Both the position numbers and the translations under genes were made by a program. The notes under the pieces are model-generated. The model ran no database searches. It was not told the DNA's origin and saw only the letters and a program-made list of their open reading frames with translations. This document shows positions 54,134-62,970 of a DNA stretch of 64,000 nt, in pieces. The DNA is from JBHIKY01 sp042139015 (lineage in GTDB: Bacteria; Bacillota; Bacilli; Bacillales; Marinococcaceae), in NCBI RefSeq assembly GCF_042139015.1, contig NZ_JBHIKY010000009.1:132971-196970 (forward strand). Reading direction: 5' to 3'. How positions within the stretch are numbered: the first letter of the stretch is position 1; each line of letters opens with the position of its first letter.

Positions 54134-55087
54134 TTAAAGCGCCTCTTTTCTTTTTGAATCGAGTGTAATGATAACGATTGTAACGATAAAGGCAATGATA
54201 AACATCATAAAGGAAACGGAGCTGCCGTAGCCCATATTAAAGTTTGTAAACGTCTGGTCATACATATAAGTAGCCATCAGTTCCGTAGAATTGTTTGGAC
54301 CGCCGTTTGTCATTATATAAATAAGATCAAAGTATTTTAAAGCGCCGATAATAGACAGGATAGCGGACGTTACAATAATCGGAATTAATAACGGGAACGT
54401 AATTTTTGAAAAACGGTTCCACTTGTTTGCACCATCTATGTCAGCTGCTTCATAGAGCTCTTCAGGAATGCCGACAATAGCTGCCCGGAACAGGATCATA
54501 TAAAATGGAGCGAACTGCCAGCAGATCGTTGCGATGACGGCCCAGATTGCGGTTGATTCATCTCCGAGCCAGCCTCGCTGCCACGATTCAAGCCCGACGG
54601 CACCAAGCACTTCGTTTACCATTCCAAAGTTCGCATCAAAAATATAAGTAAATAATATACCGATTGCCACGGTGGACATTAAAAACGGCATAAAGAATAC
54701 GGAGCGGAAAAATCTCATTCCTTTTACCGGGCTGAATAACAGCAGTGCCATAATTAAACCTAATGGAAGCTGTGTCAGCAGAGAAGCCGCTACGAGTAAC
54801 GTGTTATTGCTGAAGGCTGTCCAAAATACATTATCCTGAATGAGGTTAATATAATTTTGAAGGCCGATAAAGGTCAAATTCGCGTCAATTCCGGTCCATT
54901 GAAAAAGACTGTAATAAAACGTCATGCCGATGGAGTAGACCACGTACAGGCCGTACACTACAAGGGCAGGAGCCATAAAGCCCAGTATGACCAGGATTTC
55001 CTTATTTCTTTTTTTCTTAGACTGTGATTTCGCTTTCGCCTGCAGGTCACGAGAGAGCTGGGCAGTGCTTTCAGCGTTCTTTGACAT
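54134..55087 (-). CDS. ABC sugar transporter permease (MalF-type)
   Basis: A 317-residue permease with a charged N-terminal tail rich in Lys/Gln (about 1-30) and six membrane segments. The EAA loop is YEAADIDGANKWNRFSKI. AAAGAGGTG precedes the ATG. It pairs with the permease gene one base downstream and is separated from its binding protein by a strong hairpin. Confidence 0.9.
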   Translation of the reverse strand: MSKNAESTAQLSRDLQAKAKSQSKKKRNKEILVILGFMAPALVVYGLYVVYSIGMTFYYSLFQWTGIDANLTFIGLQNYINLIQDNVFWTAFSNNTLLVAASLLTQLPLGLIMALLLFSPVKGMRFFRSVFFMPFLMSTVAIGILFTYIFDANFGMVNEVLGAVGLESWQRGWLGDESTAIWAVIATICWQFAPFYMILFRAAIVGIPEELYEAADIDGANKWNRFSKITFPLLIPIIVTSAILSIIGALKYFDLIYIMTNGGPNNSTELMATYMYDQTFTNFNMGYGSSVSFMMFIIAFIVTIVIITLDSKRKEAL

Positions 55088-55110
55088 CTCTTTTCACCTC
55101 TTTTTTTAAG

Positions 55111-55150
55111 AAGGCTGCACCAGGCGATAGGACTCTCCTGGTGCAGCCTT
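55111..55150 (-). other. Strong hairpin between binding protein and permeases
   Basis: AAGGCTGCACCAGG pairs perfectly with CCTGGTGCAGCCTT. In the direction of the operon the hairpin is followed by an A-run, not a T-run. It therefore likely protects the binding-protein message or slows transcription rather than ending it. Confidence 0.65.
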
Positions 55151-55154
55151 TTAG

Positions 55155-56465
55155 CTATTCTTCTTCCATTTCCTCGTCCTGCTCAGCCAGAATTTCTTCT
55201 GCAGCCGCTTCCATTTCTGCAGCTGCCTCTTCTGGTGTAATGGACATGCCGAATAGCGCTTGTGTCGTATCCAGGTGAACTTCTGCTAACTCAGGAGGAA
55301 GTGTCTGGTCATAAAATGTCTGCAGATAATCTGCTTCCTCTAAAACATCGTTGATGCGCTGAACGTATTCATCCTCGTATTCCACGCCTTCAACAGCGGA
55401 TAAAGCCCCGTCGTTATTCGCAAGCTGTTCAGCTGTTTCCTTGCTGGTCAACTCGTTTACAAGTGCAGCCGCAAGTTCTTTTTCTTCACTTGATTCAGAC
55501 ACAGAAAATACCGGGCTGACACCGCCTACGACGTGATTGGATTCCCCATCGCCGCCTTTAATAGATGGGAACATAAAGAAATCAAGTTTCTCTTCAAACT
55601 CAGGCATATCGTCTCTGGTTGTTCCGAGCATCCAGTTCCCCATTACCTCCATGCCTGCCTTTTCAGAATATAAAAGCTGGCGGGACTGTCCGGTATCAAA
55701 GTTCATTCCGTTCATGCCCTCTGGAAATGCATTCATTTCCACTAATTCCTGAATTCTTTCCCCAGCCTTTACGTACGCTTCATCATCAAAGGTTCTTCCT
55801 TCCCGATTGAAGGCTTCGTTGAATAATTCTTCTCCGCCGTATCGTTCAGCAAAATACATCAAATAAAAAGCTCCGGGCCATTTGGACTGATTGGCAAGTG
55901 AAAATGGAATAATATCATTAGATTCGAGCGTTTCAACAACCTCCAGCAGCTCCTCATAGGTCTGCGGAGCTTCAAGGCCGAGCTCTTCAAACATCTCACT
56001 GTTGTACCAGACAGGAACCACATCCATCGCAAGCGGAGCTCCGTACACTTTTTCATCAAAGGTCGCTGGACTAATCGCTGCTTCGAGATAATTCTCTGTG
56101 TCAATTTCCTCCGTCAAATCCATAACTTGGCCGGAGTCCACAAACTTTTCGAGCCAGCCGCCTCCCCAGGAATGAAACACATCCGGCGGTGCTCCGCCGC
56201 CCATAGCGACGCTGAGCTTCGATTTATAGGGATCATTTTCCTGCTGGACTAACTCTACACTGACGCCTTCATTGTCTTCCTCGAATCGAGAGACTGCATC
56301 CTCAAGTGCTTTTTCTGATTCTCCCGTTTCAATATGCCAGAGCGTAAGACTCTGGCTCCCGCCGGATTCATCACCGGAGCCCGAAGCATCATCATCCGAT
56401 GAAGAATTACAGCCGGCAGCCATAAGAACCACTGATAATGAGCCGATAAGTAAATATTTTTTCAA
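55155..56465 (-). CDS. ABC sugar-binding lipoprotein (xylo-oligosaccharide candidate)
   Basis: A 436-residue solute-binding lipoprotein. The signal MKKYLLIGSLSVVLMAAGC ends in the lipobox, followed by a Ser/Asp linker and a family 1 fold (APPDVFHSWGGGWLEKF). The C-terminal helix is very acidic. TTG at 56465 is eight bases after GGGGGAG; a longer frame from 56483 overlaps that site. It heads a leftward operon with two permeases and GH43 under a XylR-type operator. Xylo-oligosaccharides are the likely ligand. Confidence 0.9.
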   Translation of the reverse strand: MKKYLLIGSLSVVLMAAGCNSSSDDDASGSGDESGGSQSLTLWHIETGESEKALEDAVSRFEEDNEGVSVELVQQENDPYKSKLSVAMGGGAPPDVFHSWGGGWLEKFVDSGQVMDLTEEIDTENYLEAAISPATFDEKVYGAPLAMDVVPVWYNSEMFEELGLEAPQTYEELLEVVETLESNDIIPFSLANQSKWPGAFYLMYFAERYGGEELFNEAFNREGRTFDDEAYVKAGERIQELVEMNAFPEGMNGMNFDTGQSRQLLYSEKAGMEVMGNWMLGTTRDDMPEFEEKLDFFMFPSIKGGDGESNHVVGGVSPVFSVSESSEEKELAAALVNELTSKETAEQLANNDGALSAVEGVEYEDEYVQRINDVLEEADYLQTFYDQTLPPELAEVHLDTTQALFGMSITPEEAAAEMEAAAEEILAEQDEEMEEE

Positions 56466-56487
56466 AAAAATCAACTCCCCCATTTTT

Positions 56488-56501
56488 TGTTAACGCTTAC
56501 A
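56488..56501. promoter_or_regulatory. cre site in the leader of the xylan importer operon
   Basis: TGTTAACGCTTACA matches the CcpA consensus TGWNANCGNTNWCA at every position. It lies between the promoter and the start codon, a position typical of roadblock-type catabolite repression. Confidence 0.7.
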
Positions 56502-56565
56502 TTCATAAAAAAAAAGATTGGAACCTGCAGCCGAAAATGCACCACCTCTTCAAAATCAGATAGTA

Positions 56566-56590
56566 AGTTTGTTCATCGGATGAACGAACT
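56566..56590. promoter_or_regulatory. XylR-type operator
   Basis: A 25-bp dyad with arms AGTTTGTTCAT and ATGAACGAACT around CGG. Ten of eleven positions pair. The AGTTTGTT half-site is that of Bacillus XylR operators. It lies just downstream of the minus-strand promoter at 56605-56633 and explains xylose control of the importer-GH43 operon. Confidence 0.75.
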
Positions 56591-56604
56591 AAGTTTGTAA
56601 TAAC

Positions 56605-56633
56605 ATAGTATCCTAAAGCTATTTAGATGGCAA
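56605..56633 (-). promoter_or_regulatory. Promoter of the xylan importer-GH43 operon
   Basis: On the minus strand TTGCCA (complement of 56628-56633), a 17-base spacer and TACTAT (complement of 56605-56610). Confidence 0.7.
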
Positions 56634-56844
56634 GCAGTTTTCAAAAAATTTGTTAATATAAAACAATTTTCGAGGAAATATCTAAAAAATAAACAAATAA
56701 AGAAAAAATAACTTTTGAATATAGTCGATTATCTTTGTTTATAAGATAAATAAAACCTCGGATTTAAAACATCCTTTTACCGGCTTTTCATCAAAGGAAG
56801 GAGGACATCCTGCAGAAGCTGATTCCAATTAAATGATTTTCGGT

Positions 56845-56965
56845 ACCTTATGCGGACAGGAGTTCCGTTAATTTATCAAATTCCGCCCTTTTCGAATGGC
56901 TGGCGGACAGTGTCCGGAGAACCGGCGGTGGTTACCGGCAGATATTTCTTCTGGACCCCTTACGC
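56845..56965. repeat. Intergenic repeat with GTGTCCGGAGAA motif
   Basis: Contains GCGGACAGGAGTTCCGTTA and CGGACAGTGTCCGGAGAA followed by GGTTACCGGCAG. The same motif order is seen, inverted, at about 63730-63880. It resembles the GCGGACATCAGATCCGTTA-type repeats of Bacillaceae intergenic regions. Confidence 0.5.
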
Positions 56966-56980
56966 TGAAACATAAATAAA

Positions 56981-57271
56981 GGGGCTGTATTAAAAGACTT
57001 TTCAAAAAATTTTAGTCCCTGCTCTGGTGGTTTCATTCCCACCAAAACAAGTTATGGGGCTGTAGCAAATGCCCCTTTTTATAGAAAAAGTAGTATCCTA
57101 AATAGCAGGGGACAAGTCCGAAGACTCCAGTGGGAAGAGCAGCGGCTGAAGATCCGCCGGGCGCGGGTTTCGCCCGGTTAGCTGAAGCGCTGCCCACGGA
57201 AAGCGAAGGACTTGTCCCCTGCTTTTTTTTTCCCATGCAAAAAGGGCGAGTATCATTTATGATACAGCACC
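56981..57271 (-). repeat. MITE-like repeat, copy 3 (long form, inverted)
   Basis: The inverse of copy 2 over its whole length, including the GGTGGTTTCATTCCCACC extension. It begins GGGGCTGTAT and ends ATGATACAGCACC. The copy differs from copy 2 by only scattered bases and a longer T-run near 57226. Confidence 0.82.
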
Positions 57272-57795
57272 TTTAAATCTGCCACCCTAGCACTACACGG
57301 ATAGAAAGATATGGTTGATCAGAGCGGGGCAAACGTGACGCCAAGTATTTCTTTACACTTAGAAAATTTTAATCTCATTAATTAAACTTTCGTATAATGA
57401 GACGTTAGGTAAAGCACCCATCCTTTTTGGCTCTTGAATTCAAATGACAGCTCCTTCTTTGCAAGTCCTGACGAGGGAACAACTATTTCGGTTAAAATAA
57501 TTGCTGCGACTCTCCTTATCGCTCCGTGTACCTTTCGCTTTCCACGAGTTTGCACTGAAACATCTTCGAAGGAATCTTCGCTTATTTCCTGCTCTCGTAT
57601 GGTGTAATCCATAATAAAAGGTAATATTTTATGAGCTGATCATAGATTGAAGCGGAGGCAGTCGACTCCTGCGGGAATAGCATGAGTCGAAGACCCCGTC
57701 GAACGTTTCTGCAAGGCTGTTCGAAAGAGGGCTGAGGCCATGCCCGCGGAAAGCGACTGCCAGAAGCGAAAATTAAAATAGAATCAAAGTAAAAG
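57272..57795. other. Intergenic stretch with repeat material and an unassigned frame
   Basis: A minus-strand frame at 57382-57612 (76 residues, starts MDYTIREQEISEDSFEDV) has no ribosome-binding site and I do not call it. At 57648-57790 a GC-rich element contains GGCAGTCGACTCCTGCGGGA and GGAAAGCGACTGCC, a Bacillaceae-type repeat of the kind also seen near 33155-33275. Confidence 0.45.
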
Positions 57796-57842
57796 AAAAA
57801 CTTGGCTTTCGCTATTTGAATCTTGCGAGAAGCCAAGTTTTT
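57796..57842 (-). terminator. Terminator of xylR
   Basis: AAAAACTTGGCTT (57796-57808) pairs with AAGCCAAGTTTTT (57830-57842). Read leftward it ends in a T-run, three bases after the xylR stop. Confidence 0.8.
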
Positions 57843-57844
57843 CT

Positions 57845-59017
57845 TTAGACGACTGTCACTTTGTTGGTAGCGAAAAATTTCTCTATTGAAAAAGCGGAGG
57901 ACCCGAGTGCACAGGAAAAAATACCGTGGTCAGAAAATGTTAAATCTACAGAATCATGATAATAGGGGAGAAGCCGCTGCTGTAATACACGCTGAATCGG
58001 ATTGCGGAGCCATTTCTCCAAATCTGCAAAACGGTTCCCTATAATAATCTGCTCCGGATTGAAGGTATTAATGATATTTGCCAGGCCGATTCCAATGTAT
58101 TCACCGATTTGGTCAAACGCATTAATGATATGAGGATTACCGGAGCGCGCTTGTTCTATAAGAAATTCGAGAGTCACTTCCTGCTCTGCTGAAAACAGCG
58201 GAGCCGTCTTTTCTATAAGTGCTCCTTCCGAGCTGTAGAGCTCCCAGCAGCCTTTATTACCACAGCGGCACTTTTTACCATTTGATTCAATAGAAAAGTG
58301 GCCGATTTCACCGGATATACCCAGCGCTCCTTTATAAAGCTTATCTTCAATAATTATCCCTGAACCGATCCCGACACCCATGCTGACATAAATTAAATTA
58401 GAGACATTTTGACCGGCACCGTAAATTTTTTCTCCGTGAGCACCCGCTTTCGCTTCATTTTCAATCGTGATCGGGAGATGGAACTGATCTTCGAGATATT
58501 GTTTTAATTGAACACCATGCCAGTCAAGGTTGGGTGCAAAAAGGATGAGACCGTCGTTGTTAATCATGCCGGGAACACCGATGCCGATTCCGACAATCCC
58601 GTAACGGCTGGCCGGAGCTTTCTTTATTAACTCATCAATCAGCTCCTTCAGCATAGGAAAGACCACCTCGGTATCCGTGTCGGTGATGCTGATTTCCGTT
58701 TTTTCCATTATGTTTCCCTGCAGATCAGTAAGCACACCAAGCAGATAATTTACGCCGAGATCTACACCAATTGAGTAGCCTGCCCCTTTATTGAAAAAGA
58801 GCATCATCGGCTTGCGGCCTCCACTTGAAAGGCCTGCCCCGATTTCGTCGACAAAATCCTCTTCAATTAGTTCGCTCACCAGACTGGATACAGTAGCTTT
58901 ATTCAAGCCGGTGACTTTTGAAATCTGTGCTCGGGAAATGGGACTGTTCGTTTGGATTTTATTTAGGACTATGGATTTATTTATTTTTTTTACAAGAATC
59001 TGATCGCCAGTTTTCAT
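57845..59017 (-). CDS. xylR: XylR, ROK-family xylose repressor
   Basis: A 390-residue ROK repressor. The N-terminal helix-turn-helix (about 12-75) includes AQISKVTGLNKATVSSLVSE, then SSGGRKPMML, a kinase-like fold with DLGVNYLLGVLTDL, GALGISGEIGH and the zinc motif CRCGNKGCWE (about 255). AGGAAC precedes the ATG. It is divergent from xylA, as in many Bacillaceae, and an AGTTTGTT half-site in its leader (about 59035) suggests autoregulation. A full XylR dyad controls the importer-GH43 operon at 56566. Confidence 0.93.
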   Translation of the reverse strand: MKTGDQILVKKINKSIVLNKIQTNSPISRAQISKVTGLNKATVSSLVSELIEEDFVDEIGAGLSSGGRKPMMLFFNKGAGYSIGVDLGVNYLLGVLTDLQGNIMEKTEISITDTDTEVVFPMLKELIDELIKKAPASRYGIVGIGIGVPGMINNDGLILFAPNLDWHGVQLKQYLEDQFHLPITIENEAKAGAHGEKIYGAGQNVSNLIYVSMGVGIGSGIIIEDKLYKGALGISGEIGHFSIESNGKKCRCGNKGCWELYSSEGALIEKTAPLFSAEQEVTLEFLIEQARSGNPHIINAFDQIGEYIGIGLANIINTFNPEQIIIGNRFADLEKWLRNPIQRVLQQRLLPYYHDSVDLTFSDHGIFSCALGSSAFSIEKFFATNKVTVV

Positions 59018-59122
59018 CTAAGTTCCTCCACATTTAGTTTGTTCGTTAAACATATCAAAAGCACTTTCTGTTTGTCTATATTTATTATTCCATAATTATT
59101 CCGAAGAATAAATGAAAATGTA

Positions 59123-59151
59123 TTGACATGGTAATTGATTGAAAATATACT
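59123..59151 (+). promoter_or_regulatory. Consensus sigma-A promoter of xylA
   Basis: TTGACA (59123-59128), 17 bases, TATACT (59146-59151). The predicted leader to the xylA start is about 130 bases and contains the cre site at 59247. No full XylR dyad was found near it. Confidence 0.75.
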
Positions 59152-59246
59152 TAATTTAATAGAAAAACTAAGATTCATTAAAATTCTATGACATTGAGTC
59201 ATGAAAGGCGAATTATTGAAGGAAAGAAAATTTAATCAGTTGACTT

Positions 59247-59262
59247 ATGAAAGCGCAATCAT
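59247..59262 (+). promoter_or_regulatory. cre site before xylA
   Basis: ATGAAAGCGCAATCAT matches WTGNAANCGNWNNCWW at all positions and lies about 30 bases before the xylA start, pointing to CcpA-mediated repression. Confidence 0.7.
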
Positions 59263-59290
59263 TTAATTCTGAAGAAAAGGTGGAGTGGGA

Positions 59291-60619
59291 ATGGCATATT
59301 TTACGGGTGTTGAAAAAATTAAATATGAAGGAAGTGACAGCCGCAATCCGCTGGCATTTAAATATTACAATGCTGATGAAACAATCGGAGGGAAATCTCT
59401 ACGGGACTGGATGAAATTTTCTGTAGCCTACTGGCACACGTTTACAATGGATGGTTCCGATCCGTTCGGTCTTCCGACAATGGAACGGCCGTGGGATCAG
59501 TATGCAGGGATGGAGCAGGCACGTGCCAGAGTAGAAGCAAACTTTGAATTTATAGATAAGCTCGGTCTGGATTATTTTGCTTTTCATGATGTTGACATTG
59601 CTCCGGAAGGAAATAATCTGCAGGAGTACAGTGATAACCTTGATGATATTGTAGCAAGGCTGAAAAAACATATGCAGGCCCAAAACGTTTCCTTACTATG
59701 GAATACCTCGAATATGTTCCATCATCCTCGTTTTATGTTCGGCGCGGCGACCTCCAACAATGCCGATGTGTTTGCTCATGCAGCAGCGAAGGTGAAGAAA
59801 CAGCTGGTAATCGCAAAGGAACTCAATGCTTCCAACTATGTGTTCTGGGGCGGACGTGAAGGCTATGAATCACTTCTTTACACCGATACGAAGCTTGAGC
59901 TTGATAATCTTGCCCGTTTTTACCATATGGCACTTGACTACGCAAAGGAAATTGGGTTCGACGGTCAATTCTTAATTGAGCCAAAGCCTAAGGAGCCGAC
60001 TAAGCATCAATATGATTTTGATACAGCTACTACTTATGCTTTTTTACAGAATTATGATCTTGCTGATCACTTTAAAGTGAATATTGAAGCCAACCATGCA
60101 ACACTTGCCGGCCACACGTTTGAGCATGAGCTCCGCTATGCAAGAGAGCACGGAATTCTTGGTTCTGTCGATGCCAACCAGGGGGATATGCTTCTCGGCT
60201 GGGACACTGATGAATTTCCATCTGACATCTATAATGCCACACTGGCGATGTATGAAATATTGAAAAATGGCGGACTGGAAAAAGGAGGCTTGAACTTTGA
60301 CGCGAAGGTGCGCCGGCCGTCCTTTGAGCCGATTGACCTCGTACACGGCCATATTGTCGGCATGGACACTTTTGCTCTCGGCTGCAGGGCAGCTCAGCGG
60401 ATGATTGAGGACCGTGTCCTTGAAGATATCGTTGAAAAACGTTATGAGAGCTACAATTCCGGTATCGGCCAGGCAATTATTGAAGGAAAAACTTCTTTCC
60501 GTGAGCTCGAAGCATATGCAAAAGAAAATACGATCAAAGTTGAATCCGGGCGCCAGGAAATGATCAAAGGAATATTGAATCAATATATTTTAGGAGCGGG
60601 AGTAACAGCGAGAGTGTAA
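59291..60619 (+). CDS. xylA: Xylose isomerase
   Basis: A 442-residue class II xylose isomerase converting D-xylose to D-xylulose. Motifs are FAFHDVDIAPEG with the catalytic His, LIEPKPKEPTKHQYDFD and NIEANHATLAGHTFEHE with metal ligands, and GSVDANQGDMLLGWDTDEFP. The long N-terminus with NPLAFKYYN is typical of class II. I chose ATG at 59291, five bases after GGAG, over a GTG at 59285. A terminator-like hairpin separates it from xylB. Confidence 0.95.
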   Translation: MAYFTGVEKIKYEGSDSRNPLAFKYYNADETIGGKSLRDWMKFSVAYWHTFTMDGSDPFGLPTMERPWDQYAGMEQARARVEANFEFIDKLGLDYFAFHDVDIAPEGNNLQEYSDNLDDIVARLKKHMQAQNVSLLWNTSNMFHHPRFMFGAATSNNADVFAHAAAKVKKQLVIAKELNASNYVFWGGREGYESLLYTDTKLELDNLARFYHMALDYAKEIGFDGQFLIEPKPKEPTKHQYDFDTATTYAFLQNYDLADHFKVNIEANHATLAGHTFEHELRYAREHGILGSVDANQGDMLLGWDTDEFPSDIYNATLAMYEILKNGGLEKGGLNFDAKVRRPSFEPIDLVHGHIVGMDTFALGCRAAQRMIEDRVLEDIVEKRYESYNSGIGQAIIEGKTSFRELEAYAKENTIKVESGRQEMIKGILNQYILGAGVTARV

Positions 60620-60627
60620 TACAGTGG

Positions 60628-60657
60628 AGGGACTGCTTGAATGAGCAGTCCCTTTTT
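60628..60657 (+). terminator. Terminator-like hairpin between xylA and xylB
   Basis: AGGGACTGCT (60628-60637) pairs with AGCAGTCCCT (60644-60653), followed by TTTT. Since xylB follows without an obvious promoter, partial read-through is expected. Confidence 0.8.
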
Positions 60658-60684
60658 AACAATAAGCGAAGGAGAGGCAGATCA

Positions 60685-62181
60685 ATGGAATATATCATCG
60701 GAATCGATCTTGGGACAAGCGGAGTGAAAGCACTGCTTATCGATAGAAACGGACGTGTGGCAGATGAGGCTGCAGAGAGCTATCCAATTTATCATGATGA
60801 GAACGGGTACAGCGAACAGGACCCGGAGGACTGGGTGCGCCAGACAAAAGCTGTACTTTCAAAAATCGCTCATAAGGACAATTTAGATAAAGCAAATATA
60901 AAAGGGATCAGCTTTTCCGGACAGATGCACGGACTCGTACTGCTGGATAAAGAGAAATTGCCGCTGCGAAGAGCGATTCTATGGAATGATACAAGAACCA
61001 GCACAGAAACGAAAGATATTGCAGAAGCCGCTGGTCTGGAAAGAGTATGGGAGATCACAAAAAACAATCCGTTGGAAGGCTTCACGCTGCCCAAGGTTTT
61101 GTGGGTGAAAAAGCATGAACCAGCAACCTTTGAAAAAGCTGACGTATTCTTACTTCCCAAGGACTATGTACGCTACCGGTTGACCGGGCATATTGGAATA
61201 GACTTTTCCGATGCCGCTGGAACATTAATGCTTGATTTAAACAATAATGAATGGAGCGAGGAAATTCTAGAGACGTGCGGCGTGCCCCTCGACATATGTC
61301 CCCCAGTTTTTCCAGCAACAAAAGCCTGCGGAACGCTGTTGAATGAAGTCGCTGAAGAAACCGGCTGTCCCGCTGAAACCAAAGTATTTGCAGGAGGCGC
61401 TGATAATGCATGCGGCGCTGTGGGGGCAGGCATCCTTGAACAGGGAAAGACGATGTGCAGCATCGGCACATCTGGTGTCATGCTTACTTATGCCGGAGAC
61501 CAGAAACGTCATTTTGATGGGAAGCTTCATTTTTTCAATCATGCGGCTGATAATACGTATTACGCCATGGGAGTTACGCTGGCAGCGGGTTACAGTCTGC
61601 AATGGTTCAAGGATACTTTTTTAAAAGATAAAAAATTCGATGAAATGATCAAATCAGTAACAGAGGTGCCGGCTGGGTCCCGCGGACTGTTATTTACACC
61701 GTACATTGCCGGCGAAAGAACGCCTCACAGTGATGCCTTCGCCAGGGGCTCTTTTATCGGCATGGATGCTTCGCATACAGCAGCAGATTTTGTGAAAGCC
61801 GTCATGGAAGGTATAACTTTTTCCTTGAAGGAATCCCTTGACATTATTGAAGAAAATGGGATGGCGGTGGATACTGTCATCGCTATTGGAGGGGGAGCCA
61901 AATCCAGAGAGTGGCTACAGCTTCAAGCTGACATCTTCGGAAAAGAAGTAATCAGCCTGAAAAACGAGCAGGGTCCTGCCATGGGAGCAGCGATTATTGC
62001 AGCATACGGCTGCGGCTGGTTTTCCTCTCTTCAAGAGGCAGCCCGGGCTTTCGTGGAAACTGGTGATGGCGTAAAGCCTATCGAGGAAAATGTTGAAGTC
62101 TATCAAAAGCTTTTTCCATTATATAAAAATGTTTATCAGCAGACGAAAGATATAACGGAAGCTCTGAGTCAATTCAGGTAG
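60685..62181 (+). CDS. xylB: Xylulokinase
   Basis: A 498-residue FGGY-family kinase phosphorylating D-xylulose. It shows IGIDLGTSGVKALLIDRNG at the N-terminus, SFSGQMHGLVLLD (about 78), ILWNDTRT, the central GGADNACGAVGAGI, TPYIAGERTPHSDAFARGSF and AIGGGAKSREWLQLQADIFG. ATG at 60685 follows AAGGAGAGG; an upstream in-frame extension crosses the hairpin and is rejected. It completes entry of xylose into the pentose phosphate pathway with XylA. Confidence 0.95.
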   Translation: MEYIIGIDLGTSGVKALLIDRNGRVADEAAESYPIYHDENGYSEQDPEDWVRQTKAVLSKIAHKDNLDKANIKGISFSGQMHGLVLLDKEKLPLRRAILWNDTRTSTETKDIAEAAGLERVWEITKNNPLEGFTLPKVLWVKKHEPATFEKADVFLLPKDYVRYRLTGHIGIDFSDAAGTLMLDLNNNEWSEEILETCGVPLDICPPVFPATKACGTLLNEVAEETGCPAETKVFAGGADNACGAVGAGILEQGKTMCSIGTSGVMLTYAGDQKRHFDGKLHFFNHAADNTYYAMGVTLAAGYSLQWFKDTFLKDKKFDEMIKSVTEVPAGSRGLLFTPYIAGERTPHSDAFARGSFIGMDASHTAADFVKAVMEGITFSLKESLDIIEENGMAVDTVIAIGGGAKSREWLQLQADIFGKEVISLKNEQGPAMGAAIIAAYGCGWFSSLQEAARAFVETGDGVKPIEENVEVYQKLFPLYKNVYQQTKDITEALSQFR

Positions 62182-62204
62182 ATAAATAGGGAGGGGGGCA
62201 GTCA

Positions 62205-62909
62205 ATGAACTATCTTATCACCGGAGGGAACCGGGGCCTGGGATTATGCCTTGTGGATATTGTATTAAAAGCTGGTCACCGCGTGTTTGTTTCAATCAGG
62301 AATGTGGAAGAAAAAAATCAAGAGTTAGTCAATCTTCAAGAAAACTATCCAGAAACATTAAACATCCTCCACATAGATGTGAAGGATGAGGAATTAGTAA
62401 AGAAGGCTTCCGCAAAGCTGGCCGGACTGCATATTAAACTTGATTGTATTATAAATAACGCTGGTGCAATTAAGGGAAGAGAAAGCAGCATTACCGACCT
62501 CATCATTGAAGACCTTGAAACCATAGTTAATGTAAATACTTTCGGGCCAATGCGTGTGGTCAAATATTTTTTGCCTTTATTAAATAAAGATAGCGGCCAA
62601 TCATCAATAATAAATATTTCTTCAGATGCGGCGAGTTTATCTAAGCCGTTTGATAGAGACTACCCTTATGGCATCTCAAAGTCTGCTCTCAATATGTTTA
62701 CAATCAAATTAAGAAAAGAGCTGCAAAACGAAGGGATTAGTGTACTTGCGGTTCATCCCGGCTGGATGAGAACGGATATGGGGGGGAGTGAAGCTGCCAT
62801 GGATCCCCAGGAAGCAGCCTCATCCATATATAAATTAATTGAAAAAGGGATAGTGCATGACATTGCACATATATTAGTTAATCATCGAGGAGAACATATG
62901 GACCTTTAA
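62205..62909 (+). CDS. Short-chain dehydrogenase/reductase
   Basis: A 234-residue classical SDR. It has the nucleotide-binding start LITGGNRGLGLCLV, NNAG at about 84-87, the catalytic Ser in INISSDAAS and the YxxxK motif in DYPYGISKSALN. VHPGWMRTDMGG follows, as in carbonyl-reductase-like members. GGGAGGGGGG precedes the ATG. It lies 23 bases after xylB and may be co-transcribed; its substrate is unknown. Confidence 0.87.
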   Translation: MNYLITGGNRGLGLCLVDIVLKAGHRVFVSIRNVEEKNQELVNLQENYPETLNILHIDVKDEELVKKASAKLAGLHIKLDCIINNAGAIKGRESSITDLIIEDLETIVNVNTFGPMRVVKYFLPLLNKDSGQSSIINISSDAASLSKPFDRDYPYGISKSALNMFTIKLRKELQNEGISVLAVHPGWMRTDMGGSEAAMDPQEAASSIYKLIEKGIVHDIAHILVNHRGEHMDL

Positions 62910-62970
62910 TTAATAACAGAAATGAAAAAGGGTTCTTTCTTATAACTATTTTGAATCAATAAAACTAGGG

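Noticed and set aside
57382..57612. 76-residue minus-strand frame between repeats
   Set aside because: The sequence looks somewhat protein-like, but it has no ribosome-binding site, promoter or recognised family and sits in repeat-rich DNA.
60044..60583. 179-residue minus-strand frame
   Set aside because: It lies antisense within xylA, whose motifs are complete. The frame is a codon-bias shadow.
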